Shown here: in pieces, positions 22,170 through 30,560 of the stretch
How the letters are laid out: each line of letters starts with the position of its first letter
Position numbering within the stretch: the first letter of the stretch is position 1
Source of the DNA: UBA724 sp049596815
Lineage (GTDB): Bacteria > Bacteroidota > Bacteroidia > Flavobacteriales > Flavobacteriaceae
DNA length: 32,316 nt
NCBI GenBank assembly: GCA_049596815.1
Contig: JBMYLY010000010.1
Span: 1 to 32,316, forward strand
Reading direction: 5' to 3'
Position numbers and translations under genes: made by a program
Notes under the pieces: generated by a model
What the model was told of the DNA's origin: nothing
The model's database searches: none
What the model saw: the letters and a program-made list of their open reading frames with translations, nothing else

Positions 22170-23762
22170 ATGCGAAAATCTTGGCTTGGTCATGAATTAT
22201 TGGGGCGATTGCCTGATTTGGCATTGCGCGTGGTTCAGTCCGACCCGAATTTGCAGGGCTTTTATAGGCCTTTTGAAAAAAACCCAGATGTTTCTTTTTT
22301 GGAAGCCAAGCAAAAGGGTTTTTCAAGAGACAAAAGAGATGTTCTTGTAAAGGTCATTCGCGACCAATACAAAGACCTGAAAGACATTCCAGCCACCATA
22401 GACACATTGGCTGATGAGCGATGTTTGACGGTAACCACTGGGCACCAGCTCAATCTCTTTACGGGCCCCATCTTTTCATGGTATAAAATCATTGATATTA
22501 TCAAAATCGCTCAGATGTGGAATCAAAGTGTAAAGGATTACAGCTTTGTTCCTGTTTTTTGGATGGCATCCGAGGATCATGATTTTGAAGAAATCAACCA
22601 TTTTTATGTGAAGGGCCAACAAATACATTGGACTTCTGGCAGCAGGGGTGCTGTAGGTAGAATGTCTACGCAAGGTTTAGATGAAGTTCTTACAACTTGG
22701 TCTGCACATTTGGGCAACAGTCCCGAGGCGGGTCAGCTGAAAGAATGGTTTCAAGAAGCCTACCTGAAACATAAAACCCTTTCCGATGCTACGCGATGTT
22801 TGCTCCATCGCTTGTTTGGAAAACACGGCTTGATTGTATTGGATGCGGACCGTCCTTCACTCAAAAAACTATTTGCGCCTTCAATTATTAAAGAGCTAAA
22901 ACATCAGACACTTTCTGAAAAAGCTCAAAAAACACATACAGCCCTGCAAAAAGCTTTGAAACAAAAGTTTAAACCCCAAGTGACTCCCAGACCCATCAAT
23001 CTGTTTTATCTACACCCCCAATCCAGAAACCGAATTGATGTAAAGGGAGCTGACTATGTTGTTGTCGACTCCGATCAAAAATTTTCTGAAAAAGAAATCA
23101 TCGACTTGGCCAACAACTCACCCGAATGTTTTTCGCCCAACGCACTCATGCGCCCCCTTTACCAAGAAACCACACTGCCCAACGTGGCCTATGTGGGTGG
23201 TGGCGCTGAACTCGCTTACTGGTTGCAGCTTAAAGACAGTTTTGATGCTTTTGGGCTAATCTTGCCCATGCTGAAATTACGCAGTTCGGTGCTACTTAAG
23301 ACTGAAAAACAAGAAAAAAAAGCCCAACGTCTGGAGCTTACAGACCAAGACCTCTTTCTGGAGCCCAATGCGCTTATCAATTTGCGGGTACGCCAAATCA
23401 GCAATATTGATATCGATTTGAGTTCTTTAAAAAATCAGTTGGATGCGCAATTCAAGAACCTGTACGATTTGGCAAAAAAGACAGAAGCTTCTTTTTTGGG
23501 TGCTGTGGCTGCACAAGAAAAAAAACAGAAAAAAGGGATCGACAAGTTAGAGCAACGATTGCTAAAGGCCCAGCGTCGAAAGCTTGTCGATCAGATAGAA
23601 AGGGCAGTCGATTTGCAACGCGCATTGTTTCCTATGGGGCAATTGCAAGAACGATTTTCCAATTTTTCGGAATTTTATCTCACCTATGGCGATTCTTTTT
23701 TACCCATACTGATGGAGGCCATAGACCCCACAGACGAGCGCTTTCTGTCTTTGACATTATAG
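22170..23762 (+). CDS. bshC: Bacillithiol biosynthesis cysteine-adding enzyme BshC
   Basis: A 530-residue protein of the BshC family, which couples cysteine to glucosaminyl-malate in the last step of bacillithiol synthesis. Family landmarks are CLTVTTGHQLNLFTGPIFSWYKII near residues 88-112, VPVFWMASEDHDFEEINHF after it, NLFYLHPQSRNRID and VAYVGGGAELAYWLQLK. A lysine-rich coiled-coil region follows near the C-terminus (roughly 410-500), as in other members. I chose the ATG at 22170 because it follows the promoter box by four bases; an in-frame upstream ATG at 22101 lies within rimO. bshA and bshB are not in the window. It suggests that this organism uses bacillithiol. Confidence 0.94.
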   Translation: MRKSWLGHELLGRLPDLALRVVQSDPNLQGFYRPFEKNPDVSFLEAKQKGFSRDKRDVLVKVIRDQYKDLKDIPATIDTLADERCLTVTTGHQLNLFTGPIFSWYKIIDIIKIAQMWNQSVKDYSFVPVFWMASEDHDFEEINHFYVKGQQIHWTSGSRGAVGRMSTQGLDEVLTTWSAHLGNSPEAGQLKEWFQEAYLKHKTLSDATRCLLHRLFGKHGLIVLDADRPSLKKLFAPSIIKELKHQTLSEKAQKTHTALQKALKQKFKPQVTPRPINLFYLHPQSRNRIDVKGADYVVVDSDQKFSEKEIIDLANNSPECFSPNALMRPLYQETTLPNVAYVGGGAELAYWLQLKDSFDAFGLILPMLKLRSSVLLKTEKQEKKAQRLELTDQDLFLEPNALINLRVRQISNIDIDLSSLKNQLDAQFKNLYDLAKKTEASFLGAVAAQEKKQKKGIDKLEQRLLKAQRRKLVDQIERAVDLQRALFPMGQLQERFSNFSEFYLTYGDSFLPILMEAIDPTDERFLSLTL

Positions 23763-23810
23763 TGTTGACAAAAAGTGATTTTTGAATCGAGGCAAACCCC
23801 GTATAAATTG

Positions 23811-23818
23811 TATTTTTG
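23811..23818 (+). promoter_or_regulatory. -7 promoter box TATTTTTG for guaA
   Basis: Exact TAnnTTTG match, three bases before the guaA ATG. A TTTG at 23781-23784 is slightly further (26 bases) than the usual -33 distance. Confidence 0.6.
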
Positions 23819-23821
23819 TGC

Positions 23822-25348
23822 ATGCAAAACAAAGTGCTCATCCTTGACTTTGGCTCCCAATACACCCAATTGATTGCACGTAGGGTTCGAGAGCTCAACA
23901 TTTATTGTGAAATTTATCCTTACAACAACACGCCCGCCGAGGTATCGGCTTTTAAGGCTGTGATTCTTTCTGGTTCCCCCTTTTCAGTTCGTGGTGACGA
24001 TGCTCCACATCCCGATTTGAGTGATATAAGAGGAAAAATTCCACTGTTGGGGGTCTGCTACGGGGCACAATATTTGGCACATTTTGGCGGTGGTGAAGTA
24101 GCACCCTCGAACATACGAGAATACGGCCGTGCGAAGCTGGCACAGGTCAATGGCCATGCGCTTTTTGACCAAATCAACAACGGTTCACAAGTGTGGATGA
24201 GTCATAGTGACACCATAAAAACCCTTCCCAAAAACGGGGTTAGACTCGCCAGTACAGCAGATGTAGAAAATGCCGCATACACCATTGAAGGCGAGGATAC
24301 TTTTGCCATTCAGTTTCATCCTGAAGTATATCACTCCACGGATGGTAAAAAACTCTTAGAAAACTTTTTGGTAAACATAGCCGGCGTGCAACAAGATTGG
24401 ACACCAGATTCTTTTGTTGACATGACCATAGCCGCGCTCAAAGACCAATTAAGAGATGACCATGTGGTTTTGGGCTTGTCCGGCGGGGTAGACTCTTCAG
24501 TAGCCGCCATGTTGCTCCACAGAGCCATCGGGGAGCGGCTTCACTGCATTTTTGTCAACAATGGCTTGCTTCGAAAAAACGAATTCGAAAATGTACTCCA
24601 ACAATATGAGGGCATGGGCTTAAACGTTAAGGGAGTGGATGCCGGCAAACGTTTTTTAGATGCGCTTAAGGACATCTCTGATCCCGAAAAGAAAAGAAAG
24701 ACCATAGGCCGTGTGTTTATCGAGGTCTTTGATGACGAAGCCAAAAACATTGAAGGCGCCAGTTGGTTGGCCCAGGGTACTATCTATCCCGACGTGATTG
24801 AATCCATTTCTGTCAATGGGCCTTCTGCCACTATTAAGTCGCACCACAATGTGGGTGGACTTCCAGATTTTATGAAACTCAAAGTCGTGGAGCCCTTAAA
24901 AATGTTGTTTAAAGACGAGGTTCGCCGTGTAGGCGCCTCCATGGGGATGGCTCAAGAATTGTTAGGACGCCATCCTTTTCCGGGTCCCGGTTTGGCCATC
25001 CGAATTTTGGGGGATATCACAGCCGAAAAAGTGGCTATGCTACAAGAAGTGGATCATATTTTTATAGAAGGTTTGCGCCGTGAGGGCTGGTACGACAAAG
25101 TCTGGCAAGCTGGTGCCATGCTGCTGCCTGTCAACAGTGTGGGTGTGATGGGCGATGAGCGCACCTATGAAAAGTGTGTGGCCCTTCGTGCGGTTGAGTC
25201 TACCGACGGTATGACCGCTGATTGGGTAAATTTGCCTTACAGTTTTTTACAAGACATTTCCAACCAAATCATCAACAAAGTAAAAGGAATAAACAGAGTA
25301 GTCTATGACATCAGCTCCAAACCTCCTGCAACCATTGAGTGGGAGTAG
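23822..25348 (+). CDS. guaA: GMP synthase (glutamine-hydrolysing)
   Basis: A 508-residue enzyme that converts XMP to GMP with ATP and glutamine. The class I glutaminase domain shows ILDFGSQYTQLIARRVRE, the nucleophile Cys79 in GVCYGAQ, and H166/E168 in FAIQFHPEVYHS. The ATP-pyrophosphatase domain has the PP loop GLSGGVDSS (218-226). The dimerisation domain ends the protein with the conserved KPPATIEWE. I chose the ATG at 23822; a TTG two codons upstream lies inside the promoter box. Its 3' end overlaps the start of the LysM gene by 44 bases in another frame. Confidence 0.98.
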   Translation: MQNKVLILDFGSQYTQLIARRVRELNIYCEIYPYNNTPAEVSAFKAVILSGSPFSVRGDDAPHPDLSDIRGKIPLLGVCYGAQYLAHFGGGEVAPSNIREYGRAKLAQVNGHALFDQINNGSQVWMSHSDTIKTLPKNGVRLASTADVENAAYTIEGEDTFAIQFHPEVYHSTDGKKLLENFLVNIAGVQQDWTPDSFVDMTIAALKDQLRDDHVVLGLSGGVDSSVAAMLLHRAIGERLHCIFVNNGLLRKNEFENVLQQYEGMGLNVKGVDAGKRFLDALKDISDPEKKRKTIGRVFIEVFDDEAKNIEGASWLAQGTIYPDVIESISVNGPSATIKSHHNVGGLPDFMKLKVVEPLKMLFKDEVRRVGASMGMAQELLGRHPFPGPGLAIRILGDITAEKVAMLQEVDHIFIEGLRREGWYDKVWQAGAMLLPVNSVGVMGDERTYEKCVALRAVESTDGMTADWVNLPYSFLQDISNQIINKVKGINRVVYDISSKPPATIEWE

Positions 25349-27086
25349 ATTTTTGTATGGCCTATTGTTGTTGGTAGGTATACTGCTTCTGCCTCTTGAG
25401 GTTCAAGCCCAAGATCCGGATGCCTCACTCCGTACACACTTTTTCGTACACAAAGTCAGAAAGGGTGAGACTGCGTTCGGATTGAGTCAACGCTATAACA
25501 TCAGTGAAGAACAACTACTTCACTACAATCCTGAGGCCGCCAATGGCTTGAAAAGAAGAACCAAACTCAAAATTCCCCGCTATCGCAAACTACCACCTAA
25601 AAAGGCAGCCGATTTTAAGTTACATACGGTTCAAAAAGGAGAGACACGCTGGCGCATTGCCTACACCTATGGCATTACACTAGAAGCCCTCCAACAACGC
25701 AACCCGGAAATGGGGGAGGTGCTTGAGATCGGACAACAATTACGCATACCGCTTACTAGCGCACAACCCAGTGGTGTTGACCCAAACTTTAATTACTACA
25801 CCGTCAAACCCAAAGAGGGGTATTATCGCATTGAAAAAAAATTGGGTATTTCTCGTGACAGCCTATTGGTGCTCAACCCACAGCTTGCCGAAAAAGGTTT
25901 GCTGGCAGGAATGGTACTTAAGATTCCCAAAACCACTTCTTCAAAGTTTGATATCCAAGACAACTTGCTTGTAGAAAAAGCCAACCTTCGGGACAGCGTT
26001 CGGGTGTTGCCGGTTGTTAAGTTGGCACTGATGGCACCTTTCCGATTACCGACCATCTCCTTAGACTCGTTGGAACAAACTGCTGAAATATTACAATCAC
26101 GCAACTTGGCTACGCTTTCGTTGGATTTTTACGCTGGTGCGCGGATGGCTGTAGACGAATTGGTCGCCAACGACCTCAGTATAGATTTCAGTGTTTTTGA
26201 CACCGAAAACAGCACTGTCAAAATCCAAAAAATTGTTCGAGAAAACGATTTTTCAGACTATGATTTTGTGGTGGGCCCCTTTATCCCCAAGCACTTCAAT
26301 GCGATCTCCGCGCATTTGCAATCCAAAAATATTCCGGTAGTCTCCCCGTTGACCACCAACCCTTTGGTTATGCGGCCCAACGTGGTTCATTCGATGCCTA
26401 AAAAAGAGGACCTACAACAACGCATGTTGCGCTACATAGACTCGCTTGACACCACAGAGGAAAACCCTTGTGTGTTAATTGTAGCCGATCAGAAAAGCAA
26501 TTCCATGCTTCAAAAGTTAAAGAGCAAGTTTCCCTTGGCTGAAGTCATCCGACCTGATGCGGAGTTTGGCTTTGTCAAACCCGAATTGGTCGACTCGCTT
26601 TCATCCAATTTTGAGCCCAATTGGGTGTTTTTAGAAGCCGACGAACCCAATCTAGTAATTAGCATGACTTCGATGCTAAATGCCCAACAAAGCGAGGAAC
26701 GCAGCATCCAACTGCTAACAACCTACAGAGACAATGTATATGACGATGACAACATAGACCAAGGACATCTAGGAAATTTGAGGTTTACTTACACGGCGGC
26801 GTATAACATCAACCCGGTTGCCCTAGCCGAGTTTCAGGCCACGTACCAAGAACGATTTGGAGCTGTCCCTTCTCGTGAAGCTGTTAGGGGCTATGAGTTG
26901 GTACTAGACTTGATTTTACGTACCGCTACAAGAAGAAAATTGTTTGATGGTTTTTCTATAGGTGAAACCCAATATTTGCAGAACAAATTTTTGTTTGAGC
27001 CAGATGCTTCGGGCTTAGGTTACAGAAACAACAGCATCTATTTGTTACAGCACCAAGGCTTTGAAACGATTGAACTGAATGAATAA
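25305..27086 (+). CDS. Exported protein with three LysM domains and a periplasmic-binding-like (PBP1) domain
   Basis: A 593-residue exported protein. A signal peptide with hydrophobic core (about 17-31) ends in VQA (cleavage after residue 35). Three LysM-like modules follow at about 47-91, 106-149 and 164-208; the first two are typical (VRKGETAFGLSQRYNIS, VQKGETRWRIAYTYGIT), the third weaker. From about 236 to the end is a type 1 periplasmic-binding fold (LALMAPF, then FYAGARMAVDELV, VGPFIPKHFNAISAHL and NIPVVSPLTTNP). Such proteins are called LysM/ABC-substrate-type in Flavobacteria; a peptidoglycan-bound sensor or scaffold is plausible but not shown. The ATG lies 44 bases inside guaA; the only other in-frame option is a TTG at 25353, which would shorten the signal peptide. 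Confidence 0.88.
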   Translation: MTSAPNLLQPLSGSRFLYGLLLLVGILLLPLEVQAQDPDASLRTHFFVHKVRKGETAFGLSQRYNISEEQLLHYNPEAANGLKRRTKLKIPRYRKLPPKKAADFKLHTVQKGETRWRIAYTYGITLEALQQRNPEMGEVLEIGQQLRIPLTSAQPSGVDPNFNYYTVKPKEGYYRIEKKLGISRDSLLVLNPQLAEKGLLAGMVLKIPKTTSSKFDIQDNLLVEKANLRDSVRVLPVVKLALMAPFRLPTISLDSLEQTAEILQSRNLATLSLDFYAGARMAVDELVANDLSIDFSVFDTENSTVKIQKIVRENDFSDYDFVVGPFIPKHFNAISAHLQSKNIPVVSPLTTNPLVMRPNVVHSMPKKEDLQQRMLRYIDSLDTTEENPCVLIVADQKSNSMLQKLKSKFPLAEVIRPDAEFGFVKPELVDSLSSNFEPNWVFLEADEPNLVISMTSMLNAQQSEERSIQLLTTYRDNVYDDDNIDQGHLGNLRFTYTAAYNINPVALAEFQATYQERFGAVPSREAVRGYELVLDLILRTATRRKLFDGFSIGETQYLQNKFLFEPDASGLGYRNNSIYLLQHQGFETIELNE

Positions 27087-27118
27087 AACTTTGCGCCAAA
27101 ATTCTCGAAGGGGTTTCG

Positions 27119-27126
27119 TACTTTTG
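27119..27126 (+). promoter_or_regulatory. -7 promoter box TACTTTTG for pyrG
   Basis: Exact TAnnTTTG match, 22 bases from the pyrG ATG; a TTTG at 27090-27093 lies 25 bases upstream. A five-codon frame (ATG at 27139, MKNYA) overlaps the pyrG start. Confidence 0.5.
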
Positions 27127-27148
27127 ACGCTGTAACACATGAAAAACT

Positions 27149-28768
27149 ATGCCTGAACCCAAATATGTTTTTGTCACCGGAGGCGTTACCTCGTCGCTAG
27201 GTAAGGGTATCATCTCTGCTTCTTTGGCAAAACTACTTCAGGCACGTGGGTACAAGACCACCATACAAAAGTTTGATCCTTACATCAATGTAGACCCAGG
27301 TACGCTTAACCCCTATGAGCATGGAGAGTGTTATGTGACAGACGATGGTGCGGAGACCGATTTGGACTTGGGGCATTATGAACGCTTTTTAAATGTCAAA
27401 ACCTCTCAGGCCAACAATGTTACCACAGGTCGCATCTATCAAAGTGTGATTGAAAAAGAGCGCCGCGGTGATTTTTTAGGCAAAACTGTACAAGTGATTC
27501 CTCATATCACCAACGAAATCAAAGAGCGTATGCAGTTGTTGGGGCAGACAGGAAAATACGACGTAGTTATCACAGAAATTGGCGGTACGGTCGGAGATAT
27601 AGAGTCATTGCCCTACATAGAAGCCGTGCGTCAATTGCGCTGGGACTTGGGTCGCGACAATTGTGTGGTGATTCACCTCACTTTGGTGCCCTACCTATCA
27701 GCGGCGGGTGAGTTAAAAACCAAACCTACCCAACACTCTGTAAAAACCCTGATGGAAAGCGGTATCAATGCAGACGTTTTGGTCTGTCGTACCGAGCATG
27801 AGTTGTCAGAGGATCTGAGAAAAAAATTAGCCCTGTTCTGCAACGTGGAGCGTGAAGCCGTCATCCAGTCGTTGGACGCAGAGACCATCTATGATGTTCC
27901 TGTGATGATGCTCGAAGAAGGTTTGGATCAGGTTGTACTCAAACGTTTGGGCATGGAAAGTACAGGCAAGCCCGACTTGACCCAATGGAAAGGCTTTTTA
28001 CAACGTCACAAAAATCCCAAAAGCAAAGTTACGATTGGGTTGATAGGAAAATATGTTGAGTTGCAAGATTCTTACAAATCTATTCTTGAAGCCTTTATCC
28101 ACGCTGGCGCGGCCAATGAAGTTCAAGTTGAAGTAGTTCCAATTCATTCGGAAACTATCGAAGAAGGCAATGCTGTGGATCAGATATCGGGCTTAGATGG
28201 TGTGTTGGTAGCACCCGGTTTTGGAGAGCGTGGTATCGAAGGCAAAATCAACGCCATACGTTATGTACGCGAAAACAACATACCGTTTTTTGGTATCTGT
28301 TTGGGGATGCAAATGGCGGTCATTGAATTTGCGCGCAATGTCCTAAATCTCAAAGCTGCAAACTCTGTAGAGATGGACGAAAACACACCCCACCCTGTCA
28401 TCTCTTTGATGGATGCACAAAAAGATGTTGTCCAAAAAGGCGGTACCATGCGTTTGGGGGCCTGGGCTTGTGACCTTAAAGAAACTACCGTTTTACAAAA
28501 AACCTATCAAACCGATCAAATACAAGAACGCCACCGCCACCGCTATGAGTTCAATGATGCCTACCTTCAGAAGTTTGAAGAAAATGGCATGGTAGCTTCG
28601 GGTACCAATCCAGATACAGGCTTGGTAGAGGCGATCGAATTGCCTGGTCACCCTTGGTTTGTCGGTGTACAGTTCCATCCGGAATACAGCAGTACAGTCG
28701 CCAATCCACACCCGCTTTTTGTGGCCTTTGTGCAAGCAATTAATGTCTATGCACAATCAAAAAATTAA
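27149..28768 (+). CDS. pyrG: CTP synthase
   Basis: A 539-residue enzyme that aminates UTP to CTP with glutamine. The synthetase domain begins YVFVTGGVTSSLGKGI (P-loop at about 12-20), with IQKFDPYINVDPGTLNPYEHGE and the Mg/UTP site DDGAETDLDLGHYERF. The glutaminase domain has the nucleophile Cys384 in FFGICLGMQ and the His/Glu pair in VGVQFHPEYSS. The length and both domains are complete. yidC follows six bases after the stop, so the two are co-transcribed, an arrangement common in Flavobacteria. Confidence 0.98.
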   Translation: MPEPKYVFVTGGVTSSLGKGIISASLAKLLQARGYKTTIQKFDPYINVDPGTLNPYEHGECYVTDDGAETDLDLGHYERFLNVKTSQANNVTTGRIYQSVIEKERRGDFLGKTVQVIPHITNEIKERMQLLGQTGKYDVVITEIGGTVGDIESLPYIEAVRQLRWDLGRDNCVVIHLTLVPYLSAAGELKTKPTQHSVKTLMESGINADVLVCRTEHELSEDLRKKLALFCNVEREAVIQSLDAETIYDVPVMMLEEGLDQVVLKRLGMESTGKPDLTQWKGFLQRHKNPKSKVTIGLIGKYVELQDSYKSILEAFIHAGAANEVQVEVVPIHSETIEEGNAVDQISGLDGVLVAPGFGERGIEGKINAIRYVRENNIPFFGICLGMQMAVIEFARNVLNLKAANSVEMDENTPHPVISLMDAQKDVVQKGGTMRLGAWACDLKETTVLQKTYQTDQIQERHRHRYEFNDAYLQKFEENGMVASGTNPDTGLVEAIELPGHPWFVGVQFHPEYSSTVANPHPLFVAFVQAINVYAQSKN

Positions 28769-28774
28769 ATTATT

Positions 28775-30529
28775 ATGAAAGAAAAACGCATAGACCCCTT
28801 ACAAATCATCGGATTCTTTTTGCTGTTTTTGGTGCTCATGTGGATGATGTACAATCAGGCGGAGGAAATGGAGCAAAACCCACCAGCCACCACCACCGAG
28901 CAAACCACCCAACAAACCGATGCGCAGCCTGTTGCAGTGGCTGACCCTGTGGTCTCTGACAGCATTCCTTTGACTTTTACCAATCTTTCCAACGAGCTAT
29001 TGCGCCTCAGTGTACGGTCCAAAGGCGGCGTTATCGACGAGGCTGAGCTATTGACAGAAACCAATTACCTCGATGAGCAAGTTTTTCTGGTCAAAAACCA
29101 AAACACAGATTTTAATCTGCGTTTCTCTGCCGAAGGGCAACAATACAACACCCGTGACCTCAATTTTACTCCCATACAAGAAGGCAACCGCCTGACCATG
29201 CGGGCTGTGGTAGGTTCGGGCTTTTTAGATTTTATATACACCCTGCCCGAAGATGGATACCGCCTCAATTTTGACATCCAAGCCAACGGCTTTGGCACCG
29301 ACACAGATGCCGAACTGTATTGGTCTCAAGATGGTTTTCGACACGCCTTGAGTGCGGACTATGAAAACCGATATGCCCAGTTGGCTTACCAATACGAGAC
29401 CGACAAAGTGGGCACACTCTCAGCCATGGGTGATGACGATGACCGTGACAAGGATATTTCTTGGGTGGCCTACCGCCATCATTTCTTTAGCATGATACTG
29501 ATACCCGAACAGGCTTTTAAAGATGCTGATTTTATCTCTGAGTCATTGCTTGACGAAGACGACAGTGACGCTTCAGAATTCCTCAAACGCTTTGAAACCC
29601 AAACCAGTCTCGATGTACGCAATGGCCAACTCAGTGCTGCCTTTGACTGGTATATCGGCCCAACCGACTATCATATTCTAAAACAATACGACGAAAACAT
29701 CTCAGATTCCATTTCTTTCGGCTGGGGGATTATCGGATGGATCAACCGTTTTGTGTTTTTCCCATTGTTTGGTTTGCTGAGCGGATTTTTGCCTTTCGGA
29801 ATTGCCATCATCGTTATGACGGTGATTGTGCGTTTGGTGCTTTCGCCGGTGACTTACAAATCATACCTTTCTCAGGCCAAGATGAAAGTATTGCGACCTG
29901 AAATCAATGAACTCAACGAAAAGTATAAAAACGACGCAGGTCGCAAACAGCAAGAAACCATGAAGCTCTACTCCAAAGCTGGAGTGAATCCCATGGCGGG
30001 ATGTGTGCCTAGTTTGTTGCAGTTGCCCGTGTTTTTAGGGTTGTTCTACTTCTTTCCGGTAGCTTTTTCGCTACGTGGTAAGTCTTTTTTGTGGGCCGAA
30101 GATTTGTCGTCCTATGACGCCGTACTCGAATTGCCTTTTAGCATTCCATTCTATGGAGACCACGTGAGTTTGTTTCCGCTACTGGCTTCCATTGCCATTT
30201 TCTTCTATTCCAAGATGACCATGGGGCAGCAGATGCAATCTCCCCAACCGGGCATGCCCAATATGAAAATCATGATTTATCTCATGCCGGTTATGATGTT
30301 GTTTTTCTTTAACAACTACGCAAGTGGTTTGAGTTTGTACTACTTTGTCTCTAACCTGATTACCATTTTTATCATGTTGGTGATTAAGAACTACATCATA
30401 GACGAGCAAAGAATTCATCTACAGATTCAGGAAAACAAGAAAAAGCCCAAAAAGCAAAGTCGCTTCCAGCGCAAGATGGAAGAAATGATGGAACAAGCCG
30501 AGCAGCAACGCCGTTCGGGCCGTCGTTGA
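28775..30529 (+). CDS. yidC: Membrane protein insertase YidC
   Basis: A 584-residue Oxa1/YidC-family insertase. TM1 is near residues 10-27 (IIGFFLLFLVLMWMMYNQ), followed by a Thr/Gln-rich linker and a large periplasmic beta-sandwich domain (about 55-310) as in Gram-negative YidC. The conserved core follows: FPLFGLLSGFLPFGIAIIVMTVIVRL with the hydrophilic-groove Arg, a cytoplasmic coiled coil (KMKVLRPEINELNEKYKND), and further helices with GCVPSLLQLPVFLGLFYFF and MPVMMLFFFNNYASGLSLYYF. The tail is very basic and Gln-rich, ending RRSGRR, likely contacting the ribosome. The gene order after pyrG is normal for the group. Confidence 0.97.
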   Translation: MKEKRIDPLQIIGFFLLFLVLMWMMYNQAEEMEQNPPATTTEQTTQQTDAQPVAVADPVVSDSIPLTFTNLSNELLRLSVRSKGGVIDEAELLTETNYLDEQVFLVKNQNTDFNLRFSAEGQQYNTRDLNFTPIQEGNRLTMRAVVGSGFLDFIYTLPEDGYRLNFDIQANGFGTDTDAELYWSQDGFRHALSADYENRYAQLAYQYETDKVGTLSAMGDDDDRDKDISWVAYRHHFFSMILIPEQAFKDADFISESLLDEDDSDASEFLKRFETQTSLDVRNGQLSAAFDWYIGPTDYHILKQYDENISDSISFGWGIIGWINRFVFFPLFGLLSGFLPFGIAIIVMTVIVRLVLSPVTYKSYLSQAKMKVLRPEINELNEKYKNDAGRKQQETMKLYSKAGVNPMAGCVPSLLQLPVFLGLFYFFPVAFSLRGKSFLWAEDLSSYDAVLELPFSIPFYGDHVSLFPLLASIAIFFYSKMTMGQQMQSPQPGMPNMKIMIYLMPVMMLFFFNNYASGLSLYYFVSNLITIFIMLVIKNYIIDEQRIHLQIQENKKKPKKQSRFQRKMEEMMEQAEQQRRSGRR

Positions 30530-30553
30530 TAGCCCGCATTTTGGTTACCTTTG
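30525..30553 (+). promoter_or_regulatory. Promoter of mnmA
   Basis: TTG at 30525-30527, an 18-base spacer and an exact -7 box TACCTTTG at 30546-30553, seven bases before the mnmA ATG. The -33 element overlaps the yidC stop codon. Confidence 0.6.
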
Positions 30554-30560
30554 TAGCCTG

